The notes under the pieces are model-generated. The model was not told the origin of the DNA and did not search any database. It was given only the letters and a program-made list of their open reading frames with translations. Position numbers and translations under genes: made by a program. A stretch of DNA of 64,000 bases, from contig JAQURG010000004.1 of assembly GCA_028715725.1 (NCBI GenBank), positions 1-64,000 on the forward strand. The letters are read 5' to 3'. This document shows, one piece after another, positions 26,701-34,991 of this stretch (positions are counted from its first letter, which is position 1; every line of letters starts with the position of its first letter). Origin of the DNA: Methylococcales bacterium. GTDB taxonomy: Bacteria; Pseudomonadota; Gammaproteobacteria; Methylococcales; Methylomonadaceae.

Positions 26701-27019
26701 CAACCGCTACCCCGTCACGTATCAAACCATCGACTTCGCGGTTGGCGGCAATCGGGCTCATCGCTACGCGGCGATCCAGCAGCTTGGGCAAGACCTGTTG
26801 CTCAATCACCGTTTGCGGAACAGACGGGTTTAATTTGATGCAGGCTGCCAACAGGCGATCAGCCAGAATCACATCGCGCTTGTCGGCGCGCTGTGAGCCG
26901 TCGTTCAATTCCTCTGGCTTGGCAGTGTTACAATTGAGCAAGTCAAAGTTAAACTCGGTATTTAGCCGTTTTAATATCGCCTGCTCGATATCGTCTTCTG
27001 AAATAAAGTTTTTAGCCAT
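23717..27019 (-). CDS. hsdR: Type I restriction enzyme R subunit HsdR
   Basis: An 1100-residue motor and nuclease subunit. The PD-(D/E)xK nuclease has Asp160 in RRPDVILYV and Glu174/Lys176 in VFIELKNS. The helicase part has GSGKS at 317-321, DEAH at 422-425, FIAFTGTPL and QTIARANR. It cleaves unmodified DNA after translocation, with HsdM and HsdS. The reading frame is intact. It is the last gene of the hsdM-hsdS-hsdR unit, 37 bp after hsdS. The 249 bp beyond its stop contain nothing recognisable. Confidence 0.95.
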   Translation of the reverse strand: MAKNFISEDDIEQAILKRLNTEFNFDLLNCNTAKPEELNDGSQRADKRDVILADRLLAACIKLNPSVPQTVIEQQVLPKLLDRRVAMSPIAANREVDGLIRDGVAVEFDEDTLEGNTQKRHERVRLIDFDAVHNNHYLAVSQLWIKATAQAPKAAYRRPDVILYVNGLPLVFIELKNSNVKLRSAYDDNLTSYKHDIPQLFHCNAFCLLSNAIETKVGSLSAGWEHFFNWLRVDSEKESVNRQQIAEQGTSLEFAVAGVCRPHKLLDYVENFILYHKETSKIIAQNHQFLGVNNAFERFLQRDQLQGRLGVFWHTQGSGKSFSMIFYARKIFRKVTGNFSFVVVTDRQDLDGQIYRNFLNTGAVKEKDAAQPANAEQMRKFLGQNKKVVFTLIQKFRYDKGKKYPSLFDPKKEQREVIVMVDEAHRTQYKSLAENMREGLKGAHFIAFTGTPLLGKERKTSAWFGDYVSEYNFQQAMEDQATVPLFYEKRVPEVLIQNEDLGEEFYELLEDENLDEAQQQKLEKKFAREMEVIKRDDRLETIARDIVYHFPRRGYLGKGMMVSLDKFTAVKMYDKVQYHWKEEIKRLRGLIKQSANDIEKARFKKIIEYMKSVEMAVVISDPKADEERFEKAGLDIKPHIKRLDQLDPQGHDVEFNFKDPEHPLQLVFVCAMWLTGFDAPTVSTLYLDKPMKDHSLMQTIARANRVAAYKVKGYNGELVEKKSGDIVDYYNVFRNMKKALRDYAQGSGVEGEESEQAPVKEKSELFVLLDAAIAQTVSFCKEREIDLQGILQGQDTFKNIAQFEQYADKLLSLDEWRKSFYVYDNTVSGLYEACKPEIFKQAPRLLIAVIQYLRGVIDMHVEQADINAVCQKIAELLDESVVVDNAEKFAVKEHQAEYQIVQQGKVWDLSKINFDTLKEEFKEAKYKNIEMAEMRAFIEDKLRQMMEQNHTRVDFAQKLQAIIDQYNAGASSTENYFEDLMKFAEGMKEEDERHVREGLTEDELELYDTLRKDKMSKHEEQKVKLAAKHLITRLLDEHPKVLVQDWWKDGQTQRKVKAAVEYVLDQDLPDSYDRITFKEKSDNVFELIMDFAANGKKWAA

Positions 27020-27056
27020 ACGTCCTGCCTGTTGTGGTTCCCTGCCTGGAATTTAT

Positions 27057-28361
27057 TTATGCCGCCCTGTCTTCTTGCATGCTGGGTGGAAACTGGATAT
27101 CCAAATCTTCTACTGAAAGTTTGCCGGAGATTAATCTGGGCAAAAGCACTTGCTTAGTTTGCGTTAAATTTTCTACTGATAGAATCAATAGGCTTATTTG
27201 TTTATCAATTTCAGACGCCTTCTGATCAAATTCTTTCACTAAAGTATTTGGCGGCATTAACAGTTTAAAACCATTTAACTCATCTTTACCGACTGAATTA
27301 AATATAGAACCGTTGCCGATAATGTCTTCATTTGAGAACGCAACTTTAAGAAGATAAAAAAGATAACTGTTAAATTCTTTCTTATGTGATAACGCAGCCA
27401 AACCTCGACCAATAATCATTATCGTATTGGCTATATTCAGACGGCCAACAGGTGCTCTCACGCTAAACAAGATGTCACCTCCCTTCGCAGTTCTTCCATC
27501 AACCGAACAAAATGTTTCATTTTTCGGAAACCTATCACCATAAGAACCCACACCCTGATGAAATGGCAATCCATTACCACTATCGTTGTAAAACTCAGAT
27601 TTTGGTGATTGCCCCATTAGCATATTTGTAATTCCGCCAAGTGAGCCTTGCATCCATCCCTTCGGAATCCCTTTTTCAAATTCAGCGGCTTGATAACCGG
27701 GGAAGCGGAAGCGGACAAACCATTCGCGGTAGATTTCTTCGGCCATTTTTTCCAATAGGGCGATACGGCGTTTATTGTTTTCGATCAGGTCGTCGTAAGC
27801 GGATAGGATGGCTGCGATTTTTTTTTGGGTTTCAATTGATGGAATAATTACAGGCAATTTATGCTGTCCAGTAATCCCTAAATACGCACGTGTCGATCCA
27901 GCACCCGCCCAAATTTGTAATGTTTTCTGAAATATATCACTATCAAAATAATGCCTTAAATACCTGTTATTTAATTTTTTTGGGTTCAGTATTCGGTAGT
28001 AAGTAACTTGAGGCGTTAACATTACATACGGATGTTGCTGATAATCTACTATTGCAGTGCGGCCGATTGATGCCTTATGTGTAACCAAAACATCACCATT
28101 TTTCGCAAACCCTTTCCGTAATTCACTAGTTTGCTTTTCGGATATATATTTACAACCGCTATAGTCAACTCTCCCATCTTTTATATCTGAAGCCATAATA
28201 AACGGCACGCCAAAATCAACAAAATCTTCACCCTTTGGATGAATTTCACCGTGATTTCCATCCAGTGGCTTTTCAATTATTTTTAGCTTTATTAAGTCGG
28301 CGACAGTAAGAAGTTCGTAAGAATCGTTAACAATCCCTATTTGACGAAGACGTTTATTCAT
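27057..28361 (-). CDS. hsdS: Type I restriction-modification specificity subunit HsdS
   Basis: A 434-residue specificity subunit with two target-recognition domains. Each is followed by the conserved helical spacer: IPSIETQKKIAAILSAYDDLIENNKRR (shown in part: KKIAAILSAYDDLI) in the middle, and the KEFDQKASEIDKQISLLILS stretch near the C-terminus. It determines the bipartite DNA sequence recognised by the enzyme, which cannot be read from sequence. Its start overlaps the hsdM stop by 4 bases, as expected for stoichiometric expression. The target-recognition domains are the parts most likely to vary between strains. Confidence 0.92.
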   Translation of the reverse strand: MNKRLRQIGIVNDSYELLTVADLIKLKIIEKPLDGNHGEIHPKGEDFVDFGVPFIMASDIKDGRVDYSGCKYISEKQTSELRKGFAKNGDVLVTHKASIGRTAIVDYQQHPYVMLTPQVTYYRILNPKKLNNRYLRHYFDSDIFQKTLQIWAGAGSTRAYLGITGQHKLPVIIPSIETQKKIAAILSAYDDLIENNKRRIALLEKMAEEIYREWFVRFRFPGYQAAEFEKGIPKGWMQGSLGGITNMLMGQSPKSEFYNDSGNGLPFHQGVGSYGDRFPKNETFCSVDGRTAKGGDILFSVRAPVGRLNIANTIMIIGRGLAALSHKKEFNSYLFYLLKVAFSNEDIIGNGSIFNSVGKDELNGFKLLMPPNTLVKEFDQKASEIDKQISLLILSVENLTQTKQVLLPRLISGKLSVEDLDIQFPPSMQEDRAA

Positions 28362-30454
28362 AAGGCCTCTATTAAACTGGAAATATTCGAATTGATGGTT
28401 TTAACTAATTCACGCGATAATTCATCGAATCTAATTAGCTCATCATGCATTGATGATAGATCAGCTACAAACTCCTCCTCAGTCTTCCCATCCTCCTCAA
28501 TCACCACGCCCACATAACGCCCCGGATTCAGCGAATAATCTTGGCTCTGCACTTCTTCCGGCGTGGCTAATTTACACAGGCCGGTGACATTTTCATATTC
28601 GGCATTAGGGAAGCGTTCTTGGAGCCAGTGAATGTGTCTGTAGTAGCTTTCGGCTATTTTTACTTCTTTGTGCAGCAGTTCCAGCGCTTCTTTGAGCTTT
28701 CTGGTTTCGCGGTCGGTACTGCTGCGTTTGCCGTCTTCCTTGGCAGCTTCGGCTTTGGCCTTTTCATGCTGGCGCACGATTTTATCCAACGCCTTTAAGC
28801 CAGCATGCAGGGATTCAAAAAACGGATCAAAAGCGGCGCGCAGTTTATGCTGGGCCTCGTTAATGCTGTCCACTTCATCCGCTTTGCTTAATTGTCCGGC
28901 GACCGTTTGAGTGTAGGCTTGATGACTTTGCTGCAATGCCTCCAGCTCTTGCCATTGCTTGATCAAGCCGGCTACCGCCAGTTTGCCTTCGCTCTCCGTC
29001 AGCACGTCGAGCAGTTGCGCGCTGACGGGGTGTACTTGCTGTTGATTGTCCAACAGCAAGGCCATGCCTTTGGCAAAGTAGCTATCGACCAAACGGACAA
29101 AGGAGCTGCGCTTGCCTTTATGCAGTTTGCTGATAATGGCGATGTTTTGAATTTGTTCGTCGTTGAATTCGCGGTGGGCGCGGTCGATTTGGGTGAATAT
29201 ATTGCGCGCGTCGATAAACAGCAGTTTGTCGTCCGTTTTGGCTTTATCAAAAAACCACAACGTAGCGGGCAAGGTGACGGTGTAAAACATATTCGACGGC
29301 AGGGTGAGCATGCCATAGATCAGGTTGTTTTCGATCAGAGTTTGGCGAATATCGGCCTCGCTATGGCGAGCATCGGAAGCGGAATTGGCCATGACCAGCG
29401 CGGCGCGGCCTTTTTCTTTCAGGCTGGTGGCAAACAGGTTAATCCACAGGTAGTTGGCGTTGGGTATGGTTTCCTTGCCTTTTTCGGCAGCTTTGAGCTT
29501 GGTTTTATTGCGCGGTATGCCGTAAGTATTAAAGCGTGGATCGTTCTCAACCGTGGCTACCGGTACGTCGTCCACATTAAACGGCGGATTGGCCATGACA
29601 AAATCAAATTTGCCGAAGCCATCGAAAGGGTTTTCAGCATAACTATTAGCCTGGCGTATTTCACCACGCAGGCCGTTAACGGCAATGTTCATTTTTGCCA
29701 GCTTGACGGTGTCCAGGGTTTTTTCCTGGCCGTAGACATACAACTGGTTTTCATCGTGATGTTCACCCAAGGCTTCCAATTCTTCGCGGTGATGCTTCAC
29801 AAATTGCTGTGACTGCACAAACATGCCGCCGGAACCGCAGGCAGGGTCATAAACCGTGCCCTTGTAAGGTTCGATAATTTCCACCATTAACTTGACCACC
29901 GAGGTAGGCGTAAAGAATGCGCCGCCGCCTTGGCCTTCCGCCAGAGCAAAGTTGCCCAAAAAATACTCGTAGATTTTGCCCAGGATGTCGCCGCTCGCAT
30001 CACGAGGGATATTGGAGAAGGTTTTGAGCAGTTGCGAAGGAATAGTTTTGTCGGTGCGGGTCAGCGGCACATATTCGTCTTTGGGCAATACGCCATCGAG
30101 TTCGGGCTTGTATTTTTCAATATCCTGCATCGCCTGTTTGATCTTCCTGGCGACATCTTCCTGTTCAGGCAGGTTTAGCAGGTAGTCGTAACGGGCATGG
30201 GGCGGCAGGTAAAAGCCGCATTTTTCGATGGCGATTTCCTCGATCGGCTTTTCGCGGCGCGTGCCTTTGAGTTGTTCAAACTCGCTGTTAATCGCTTGCT
30301 CGGCGCGTGCATAGTTATTGTCGGCAAACTTGAGAAAAATTAGCCCCAATACCGGCGTGGCGTATTCGGTGGATTTTAAATCACTGTTGGCGCGCAGGTT
30401 GTCAGCGGCAGACCAAAGGTCTTTTTCGAGCTGTTTGAGTTGTTCTGTGTTCAT
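28358..30454 (-). CDS. hsdM: Type I restriction-modification methyltransferase HsdM
   Basis: A 698-residue N6-adenine methyltransferase. The N-terminal HsdM helical domain (LWSAADNLRANSDLKSTEYA) is followed by the SAM motif YDPACGSGGMF at about 202-212 and the catalytic NPPF at 289-292. A C-terminal extension (about 480-698) contains coiled-coil-like Lys/Glu-rich stretches and makes it longer than classical HsdM. It modifies the host's copies of the target sequence. It is the first gene of the operon; a 192-bp gap separates it from the divergent HTH gene. Confidence 0.95.
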   Translation of the reverse strand: MNTEQLKQLEKDLWSAADNLRANSDLKSTEYATPVLGLIFLKFADNNYARAEQAINSEFEQLKGTRREKPIEEIAIEKCGFYLPPHARYDYLLNLPEQEDVARKIKQAMQDIEKYKPELDGVLPKDEYVPLTRTDKTIPSQLLKTFSNIPRDASGDILGKIYEYFLGNFALAEGQGGGAFFTPTSVVKLMVEIIEPYKGTVYDPACGSGGMFVQSQQFVKHHREELEALGEHHDENQLYVYGQEKTLDTVKLAKMNIAVNGLRGEIRQANSYAENPFDGFGKFDFVMANPPFNVDDVPVATVENDPRFNTYGIPRNKTKLKAAEKGKETIPNANYLWINLFATSLKEKGRAALVMANSASDARHSEADIRQTLIENNLIYGMLTLPSNMFYTVTLPATLWFFDKAKTDDKLLFIDARNIFTQIDRAHREFNDEQIQNIAIISKLHKGKRSSFVRLVDSYFAKGMALLLDNQQQVHPVSAQLLDVLTESEGKLAVAGLIKQWQELEALQQSHQAYTQTVAGQLSKADEVDSINEAQHKLRAAFDPFFESLHAGLKALDKIVRQHEKAKAEAAKEDGKRSSTDRETRKLKEALELLHKEVKIAESYYRHIHWLQERFPNAEYENVTGLCKLATPEEVQSQDYSLNPGRYVGVVIEEDGKTEEEFVADLSSMHDELIRFDELSRELVKTINSNISSLIEAL

Positions 30455-30646
30455 CCTAACTGCTTAGTAATAGTGTTTTTTATTATAGGAAAAATATGCC
30501 TACTTGTTGATTTAATAGCATCCCTGCATATTTAACCATAGGTATCTACACAAGTGCCTGCTCCTTCTCCCTTGAGGGAAAAAGCCAGGATGAGGGAGAT
30601 ATAACTAGTTGATTTATTCTCCTCGTTGAACTATGGGGAACACAAA

Positions 30647-30979
30647 ATGAATGATGTAACTATAGGTGTAACCTGTCCAAAAGAAACATCCGAGCGATTT
30701 TTCACTGCATGGGAAACCGGCAAGCCACAAGGCGCATATATTGGTTTTGAATCTGAGGAACGGCTTTTTAAAACACTGACATTGAAGCGCTGGAAAATTT
30801 TAAAAGTCATGACTGGCGCAGGGGAACTGGCTATCCGAGAAATTGCACGGCGTGTGAATCGCGATGTGAAAGATGTACACGGTGATGTTATTGCCTTGAT
30901 AAATTGCGGCTTACTGGATAGGACGAATAGTGGCAAGGTATTGCTTCCATACGATGAGAAACAATTGCGGGCCGCTTAG
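30647..30979 (+). CDS. HTH protein resembling TumA/HVO_A0114-type antitoxin, unpaired
   Basis: A 110-residue DNA-binding protein with a winged helix-turn-helix in its second half (MTGAGELAIREIARRVNRDV, then DVIALINCGLLDRTNSGKVLLPYD). This profile fits the HVO_A0114-type putative DNA-binding proteins, which serve as antitoxins to small TumE-type toxins. No toxin ORF lies on either side, so it is an orphan or a stand-alone regulator. The ATG at 30647 follows GGGGAA. It is divergent from hsdM and could influence that operon. Confidence 0.65.
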   Translation: MNDVTIGVTCPKETSERFFTAWETGKPQGAYIGFESEERLFKTLTLKRWKILKVMTGAGELAIREIARRVNRDVKDVHGDVIALINCGLLDRTNSGKVLLPYDEKQLRAA

Positions 30980-31162
30980 GACCGATGGCCACATTTTACT
31001 TTTAGTAAAAAATTCCTAAAAACATATGTAGTCATACATCACAGAGTACCCGTTGGTATTCTATTTGCGGGTGTAGCTTTCCTTTGCACATAGCCTTTGC
31101 ACTTACATTTCACTTAAGGCCAATTTCGCTTTAATCACTAACACTTAACCTATTGATTTAAT

Positions 31163-31239
31163 TGGCGCCCCGAGGCGGATTTGAACCACCGGCCTGTCCC
31201 TTAGGAGGGGACCGCTCTATCCTGCTGAGCTATCGGGGC
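31163..31239 (-). tRNA. tRNA-Arg (anticodon CCT)
   Basis: The minus strand folds as a 77-nt tRNA. The acceptor stem pairs GCCCCGA with TCGGGGC. The anticodon stem is GTCCC/GGGAC around loop CTCCTAA, giving anticodon CCT (reads AGG). The T-arm contains GGTTCAAATCC, and CCA is encoded at the 3' end. It stands alone. Such tRNA genes are frequent integration sites, but no direct repeat of its 3' end was seen nearby. Confidence 0.95.
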
Positions 31240-31534
31240 AGACTTCGCATTCTACCATAAACCTTGGTATTTGTTGGCTTCGTTTAGCTAACAAATGAAA
31301 CTTTCTCATTCCGTTTCCAGAACTGACGAATGCAGGACAATTTTTTATTCTTCATTAAACCCACGAGCTTTTAGCAAATTCATAGCTCCTCTTTCGTTGT
31401 TTCGGCATGAATGGACAGTAATAGACCACATCCATGTAGTCCGGGTATCTGCAAGACGCCGTTTATTTATCTGACAGTTCTCGCGTATCAGCTTTAACTT
31501 TAAAAACAGTATCGCAAGCAGCCACCGCTATTAA

Positions 31535-32419
31535 CTACTGAGGATAATATTGTTGCTGCGGATAACCCTGCTGTTGTGGATAGCCTTGTTGCTGCGGGTA
31601 ACCTTGTTGCTGCGGATAACCCTGCTGTTGTGGATAGCCTTGTTGCTGCGGGTAACCTTGTTGCTGTGGATAACCCTGCTGTTGTGGATAGCCTTGTTGC
31701 TGCGGATAGCCTTGTTGCTGCGGGTAACCTTGTTGCTGCTGTTGTGTAGTTCCTTGCTGAGCACCTGCATTTTGGTTGGCTACAATAGCTAACTCTACGC
31801 GACGATTCTCCGACCGGTTTTCTTCATTGATATTCGGGACTTTCGGATTAGCTTCGCCCATTCCCCGCTGGGTAAGGCGGGTATAATTTACATTATGCGA
31901 AGACAAATAACTTGAGACGCTGGCAGCGCGTCGCTCAGACAATTTCAAATTATAACTATCACTGCCTTTATCATCGGTATAGCCGGTTACTGTGATGGTT
32001 GAATCCGGATATTGATTTAATACTTTTGCGACAGAGTCCAGCGCAGTTTGTGCCTGAGGCGTTAAATTGGCTGAATCATAAGCGAAAGTAATGTTGCTGG
32101 GCATATTTAAACTAAGCGTGTTTTCTGCTGTCCGTTGAACTTCGATGCCTGTTCCCTGTAATGACTGCTGCATTTCTTTTTGCTGATGATCCATATAAGC
32201 GCCTACCGCAGCCCCTACAGCGCCGCCCGCCAAAGCGCCAAAACCGGCATTTTTAAGATCATTGCCGCCAAATAACGTACCGGCTCCTGCGCCTACCGCG
32301 GCACCAATTCCGCCGCCTTTGGCCGTATTGCTGATAGTCGATTGTCCTGTATAAGGATCGGTAACACAAGCCGTTAAAAACATGGAACTTATACCTGTAA
32401 TTAATACTATTTTTTTCAT
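31535..32419 (-). CDS. OmpA-family lipoprotein with glycine zipper and GYPQQQ-repeat tail
   Basis: A 294-residue outer-membrane lipoprotein with lipobox LTAC (lipidated Cys18). A glycine-zipper segment follows (GGGIGAAVGAGAGTLFGG and AGGAVGAAVGAYM, about 35-78). An OmpA-like peptidoglycan-binding domain lies at about 100-218 (ITFAYDSANLTPQAQTALDS; TGYTDDKGSDSYNLKLSERR). The C-terminal tail is almost wholly Gln, Gly, Tyr and Pro: ten GYPQQQ units and a final YYPQ, encoded by an 18-bp tandem repeat. The tail is disordered and prion-like in composition. The gene appears monocistronic. The 295 bp between its stop and the tRNA show no gene. Confidence 0.88.
   Translation of the reverse strand: MKKIVLITGISSMFLTACVTDPYTGQSTISNTAKGGGIGAAVGAGAGTLFGGNDLKNAGFGALAGGAVGAAVGAYMDHQQKEMQQSLQGTGIEVQRTAENTLSLNMPSNITFAYDSANLTPQAQTALDSVAKVLNQYPDSTITVTGYTDDKGSDSYNLKLSERRAASVSSYLSSHNVNYTRLTQRGMGEANPKVPNINEENRSENRRVELAIVANQNAGAQQGTTQQQQQGYPQQQGYPQQQGYPQQQGYPQQQGYPQQQGYPQQQGYPQQQGYPQQQGYPQQQGYPQQQYYPQ
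31542..31739. repeat. 18-bp tandem repeat (11 units) with 54-bp higher order
   Basis: Eleven 18-bp units encode the C-terminal Gln-rich tail of the OmpA-like lipoprotein. Units differ by a few bases, and the variants recur in threes (54-bp period), indicating repeated block duplication. Loss or gain of a unit keeps the reading frame. Confidence 0.95.
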
Positions 32420-33252
32420 AGTTGCTCTGTCTTTGCTGGTTTATTTAAAGACTTTAATAAAAGTCAATTTGGATTTTAGTAATAAAATTTTTTTAGAAGC
32501 TTAAAAGAAATGTACACACTATAATTTCGGCAAATTATTTATCAGTATGGCACTCCTGAATCTTCAGCTATGATCTGAGAGCCTTGCCGAAGGGTTCAGG
32601 ACAGGAGAGAGACGGCAGGCTCTAGTGTATTACCTGCTCAATTCCACGCAGAGCCAAAAGTTTAGCTGAAAATCACCCCGATATTGCTAGTCAAAGTATA
32701 TTACTGGATTCTTAACAAATACTGAACCACTATTAAACTTCTTCAATCCAATCATACTAAATCTACATCAACACAGACCTCCGTACGGGACCCGGAAATA
32801 ATCCCAGCAATCCGAAGATCTTCATGCCAGGAATTACCAACAGTATCCAGATAAATGACTGTTTGACCGTGTGGCCTCGGGCTACCAATACACCGCGCAG
32901 ACTCCGAAGATCAGTTTGGCTGCATAAGGAATCAGCTCAGAATTCCCGTCAGTTTCTAATATAGCTCGGTTACTTAATCCAGTAGCCAGCAGCAAACCTT
33001 CATCCAAACCGATCAGAGCCATGCCGCTGGCTGCTGCAAGCACTGTTGCCTTACATGTAGCGCATAGCGAATACCCATCTCTCCGAAAATTTCCAAATAT
33101 TTGAGCCCAGGCCAATATTGGAAGAAGATGTGTAAAACCCAAGCATCCAGTAACAGTAAAATAAGGCTATCGATGTGGCAGGCCCGGACTTCCGGATCAT
33201 TTGGAATAGGTGAGATTCAGGAATTTAAAAAGGCATTCAGTATTAAACCAGC
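32420..33252. other. Intergenic region with stem-loop and a decayed ORF
   Basis: This 833-bp gap lies between the OmpA-like lipoprotein and flippase genes. An imperfect inverted repeat is present: AGAGCCTTGCCG (32578-32589) against CGGCAGGCTCT (32613-32623). An 86-codon minus-strand ORF (32882-33142) has some protein-like composition (KATVLAAASGMALIGLDEG) but no upstream coding context and no recognised family. It is probably debris. Confidence 0.4.
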
Positions 33253-34731
33253 TTAATACCTGATCTTTGCAGCTATTTGACGATACTCGAAAAGCACTGT
33301 CACCAGAATATAAATCGATATCAGCTCAGCCGACAACAGCCACGGTTGCCAATATGCACTTGAAGGTATTTGTTCCCTTGCAACATATAAACCAACGCCC
33401 AGTATTATATAAGCGGTAACACGTTTAACATCATAAGCAACCGGATAATAGCGACGTCCCAGCAAATACGACACTATCGCCATGCCTGCATAGCAAACCA
33501 ATGTCGCCCATGCTGAGCCGACATAACCGAATACCGGTATCCACCAGACATTAAGCACAATCGTCAGCGCTGCGCCCGCCAAAGAAACGAAAGCGCCCAT
33601 CAGGGTGCGGTCAGTCAGTTTGTACCAGATCGACAAATTGACATAGATACCCAGAAACAAATTAGCCAACAGCAGAATCGGAACGACCTCAAGGCCGGAG
33701 CGAAACTCTTCGCCCACAAAATACTTGAAAAAATCGATAAATAGCGTTACCAGTAAAAATATAAATACACAGAAAATAACAAAAAACTTGAGCACCTTGG
33801 CGTACACCGAGCGGGCATCACTATTGCCTGCATAGGAAAAGAAGAAAGGTTCAGCGGCATAACGGAAGGCCTGGATGAACAGCGACATTAAAATGGACAG
33901 CTTGTAGCAGGCGCTATAAATACCCAGCATTTTCATGTTGGTCTTCAGGTCATAAGGCAGCAGGTATTTAAGCAAGGCCCTGTCCAGCATTTCATTGATG
34001 ATTCCGGCAAAACCGATCACTACCATAGGTAGCGAATAGCGGATCATTTTGCCAAACAACGCCCGGTCAAAACCCCAGGCCAACCCGGCGAGCTGTGGCG
34101 TGAGCAGCAAGAACTTGAAGATGCTGGCAATCAGGTTGGCGATAAAAATATAACCTATGCCGATTGCCGGATCGTAAATTCTGCTTATCCATGACTGCGG
34201 ATTTTCACCATAAAGCCTGGGGCAATAAATAATAAAAAACAGGCTGAGCAGTACCGTTATCCCTATTTCGGTCACCTTGATTCCGGCGAAACGGAATGCC
34301 TTGTCCTCTGCGCGCAGTCTGGCAAATGGTATAGAAGCCACAGCATCCAGCGTTAAAATAAGGGTAAAGCACAACACATATTCCGGGTGATTGGCGTAAT
34401 GCAGCGCCGCCGAAAGCCGTTGATTAATGAGAAAAATGAAAAGAAAAAAAGCCAGATTGACCAGAACGACGAAAATCAATGCGGTTGAATAGGCAACATC
34501 CCGGCCTTGATGCTCTTTGTCGCGAAAACGAAAATAGCCGGTTTCAAACCCGAATAACAGTAAGACAGAGAAGAAGCCGGCATAAGCATAAAACTCGGAC
34601 ACCACACCGTATTCAGCGGCTGAGAACTGATAGGTATACAACGGCACCAATAAGTAATTGAGGAATCGGCCGAAGATGCTGCTAATGCCGTAAATCGCAG
34701 TCTGAGATGCAAGCTTTCTTAAAATTCCCAT
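33253..34731 (-). CDS. Polysaccharide flippase (Wzx/RfbX-like, MOP superfamily)
   Basis: A 492-residue integral membrane protein with 12 to 14 hydrophobic segments, beginning ASQTAIYGISSIFGRFLNYL and including LLLFGFETGYFRF, the region typical of oligosaccharide flippases. It would move undecaprenyl-linked sugar units across the inner membrane. No glycosyltransferase is adjacent, but the stump of a glucose-1-phosphate cytidylyltransferase-like gene lies about 3 kb away, suggesting remnants of a surface-polysaccharide locus. It is divergent from the TonB receptor gene. Confidence 0.85.
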   Translation of the reverse strand: MGILRKLASQTAIYGISSIFGRFLNYLLVPLYTYQFSAAEYGVVSEFYAYAGFFSVLLLFGFETGYFRFRDKEHQGRDVAYSTALIFVVLVNLAFFLFIFLINQRLSAALHYANHPEYVLCFTLILTLDAVASIPFARLRAEDKAFRFAGIKVTEIGITVLLSLFFIIYCPRLYGENPQSWISRIYDPAIGIGYIFIANLIASIFKFLLLTPQLAGLAWGFDRALFGKMIRYSLPMVVIGFAGIINEMLDRALLKYLLPYDLKTNMKMLGIYSACYKLSILMSLFIQAFRYAAEPFFFSYAGNSDARSVYAKVLKFFVIFCVFIFLLVTLFIDFFKYFVGEEFRSGLEVVPILLLANLFLGIYVNLSIWYKLTDRTLMGAFVSLAGAALTIVLNVWWIPVFGYVGSAWATLVCYAGMAIVSYLLGRRYYPVAYDVKRVTAYIILGVGLYVAREQIPSSAYWQPWLLSAELISIYILVTVLFEYRQIAAKIRY

Positions 34732-34991
34732 TAATTGGCGCGTCTGATATGTAGTCGGATAATGCGCAAATTATACATGATCGGCTTATTGGCGGTGTTA
34801 ATCCGGCTCAACATTTCCATCAGGCCGATGTTCATCCTAAGCCTTCGGCAATATTCTTTCTATCTAGCAGAAAATTAATAACAGAATCTGTAACCTCTGG
34901 CAGGAATATTTCCTTTTAATAGTACAGCTCTATAAGTTGCCAGATGATTTGGCTATGATGTCGAATTTTTACAATTAAACCAAAGTGAACT

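Noticed and set aside
28892..29812. A 306-codon plus-strand ORF inside hsdM
   Set aside because: It lies wholly antisense to hsdM, which has clear methyltransferase motifs. Its translation has no family features and is a codon-bias shadow.
23717..31239. Prophage or integrative element ending at tRNA-Arg
   Set aside because: No integrase, no phage genes and no repeated tRNA 3' end were found, so only the R-M operon itself can be supported.
31542..31739. Regular repeats resembling a CRISPR array
   Set aside because: The units are contiguous 18-mers with no spacers and are in frame within the OmpA-like lipoprotein gene.
32882..33142. An 86-codon ORF as a small membrane protein
   Set aside because: It has no start context, no clear membrane pattern and no family, and sits in otherwise decayed intergenic sequence.
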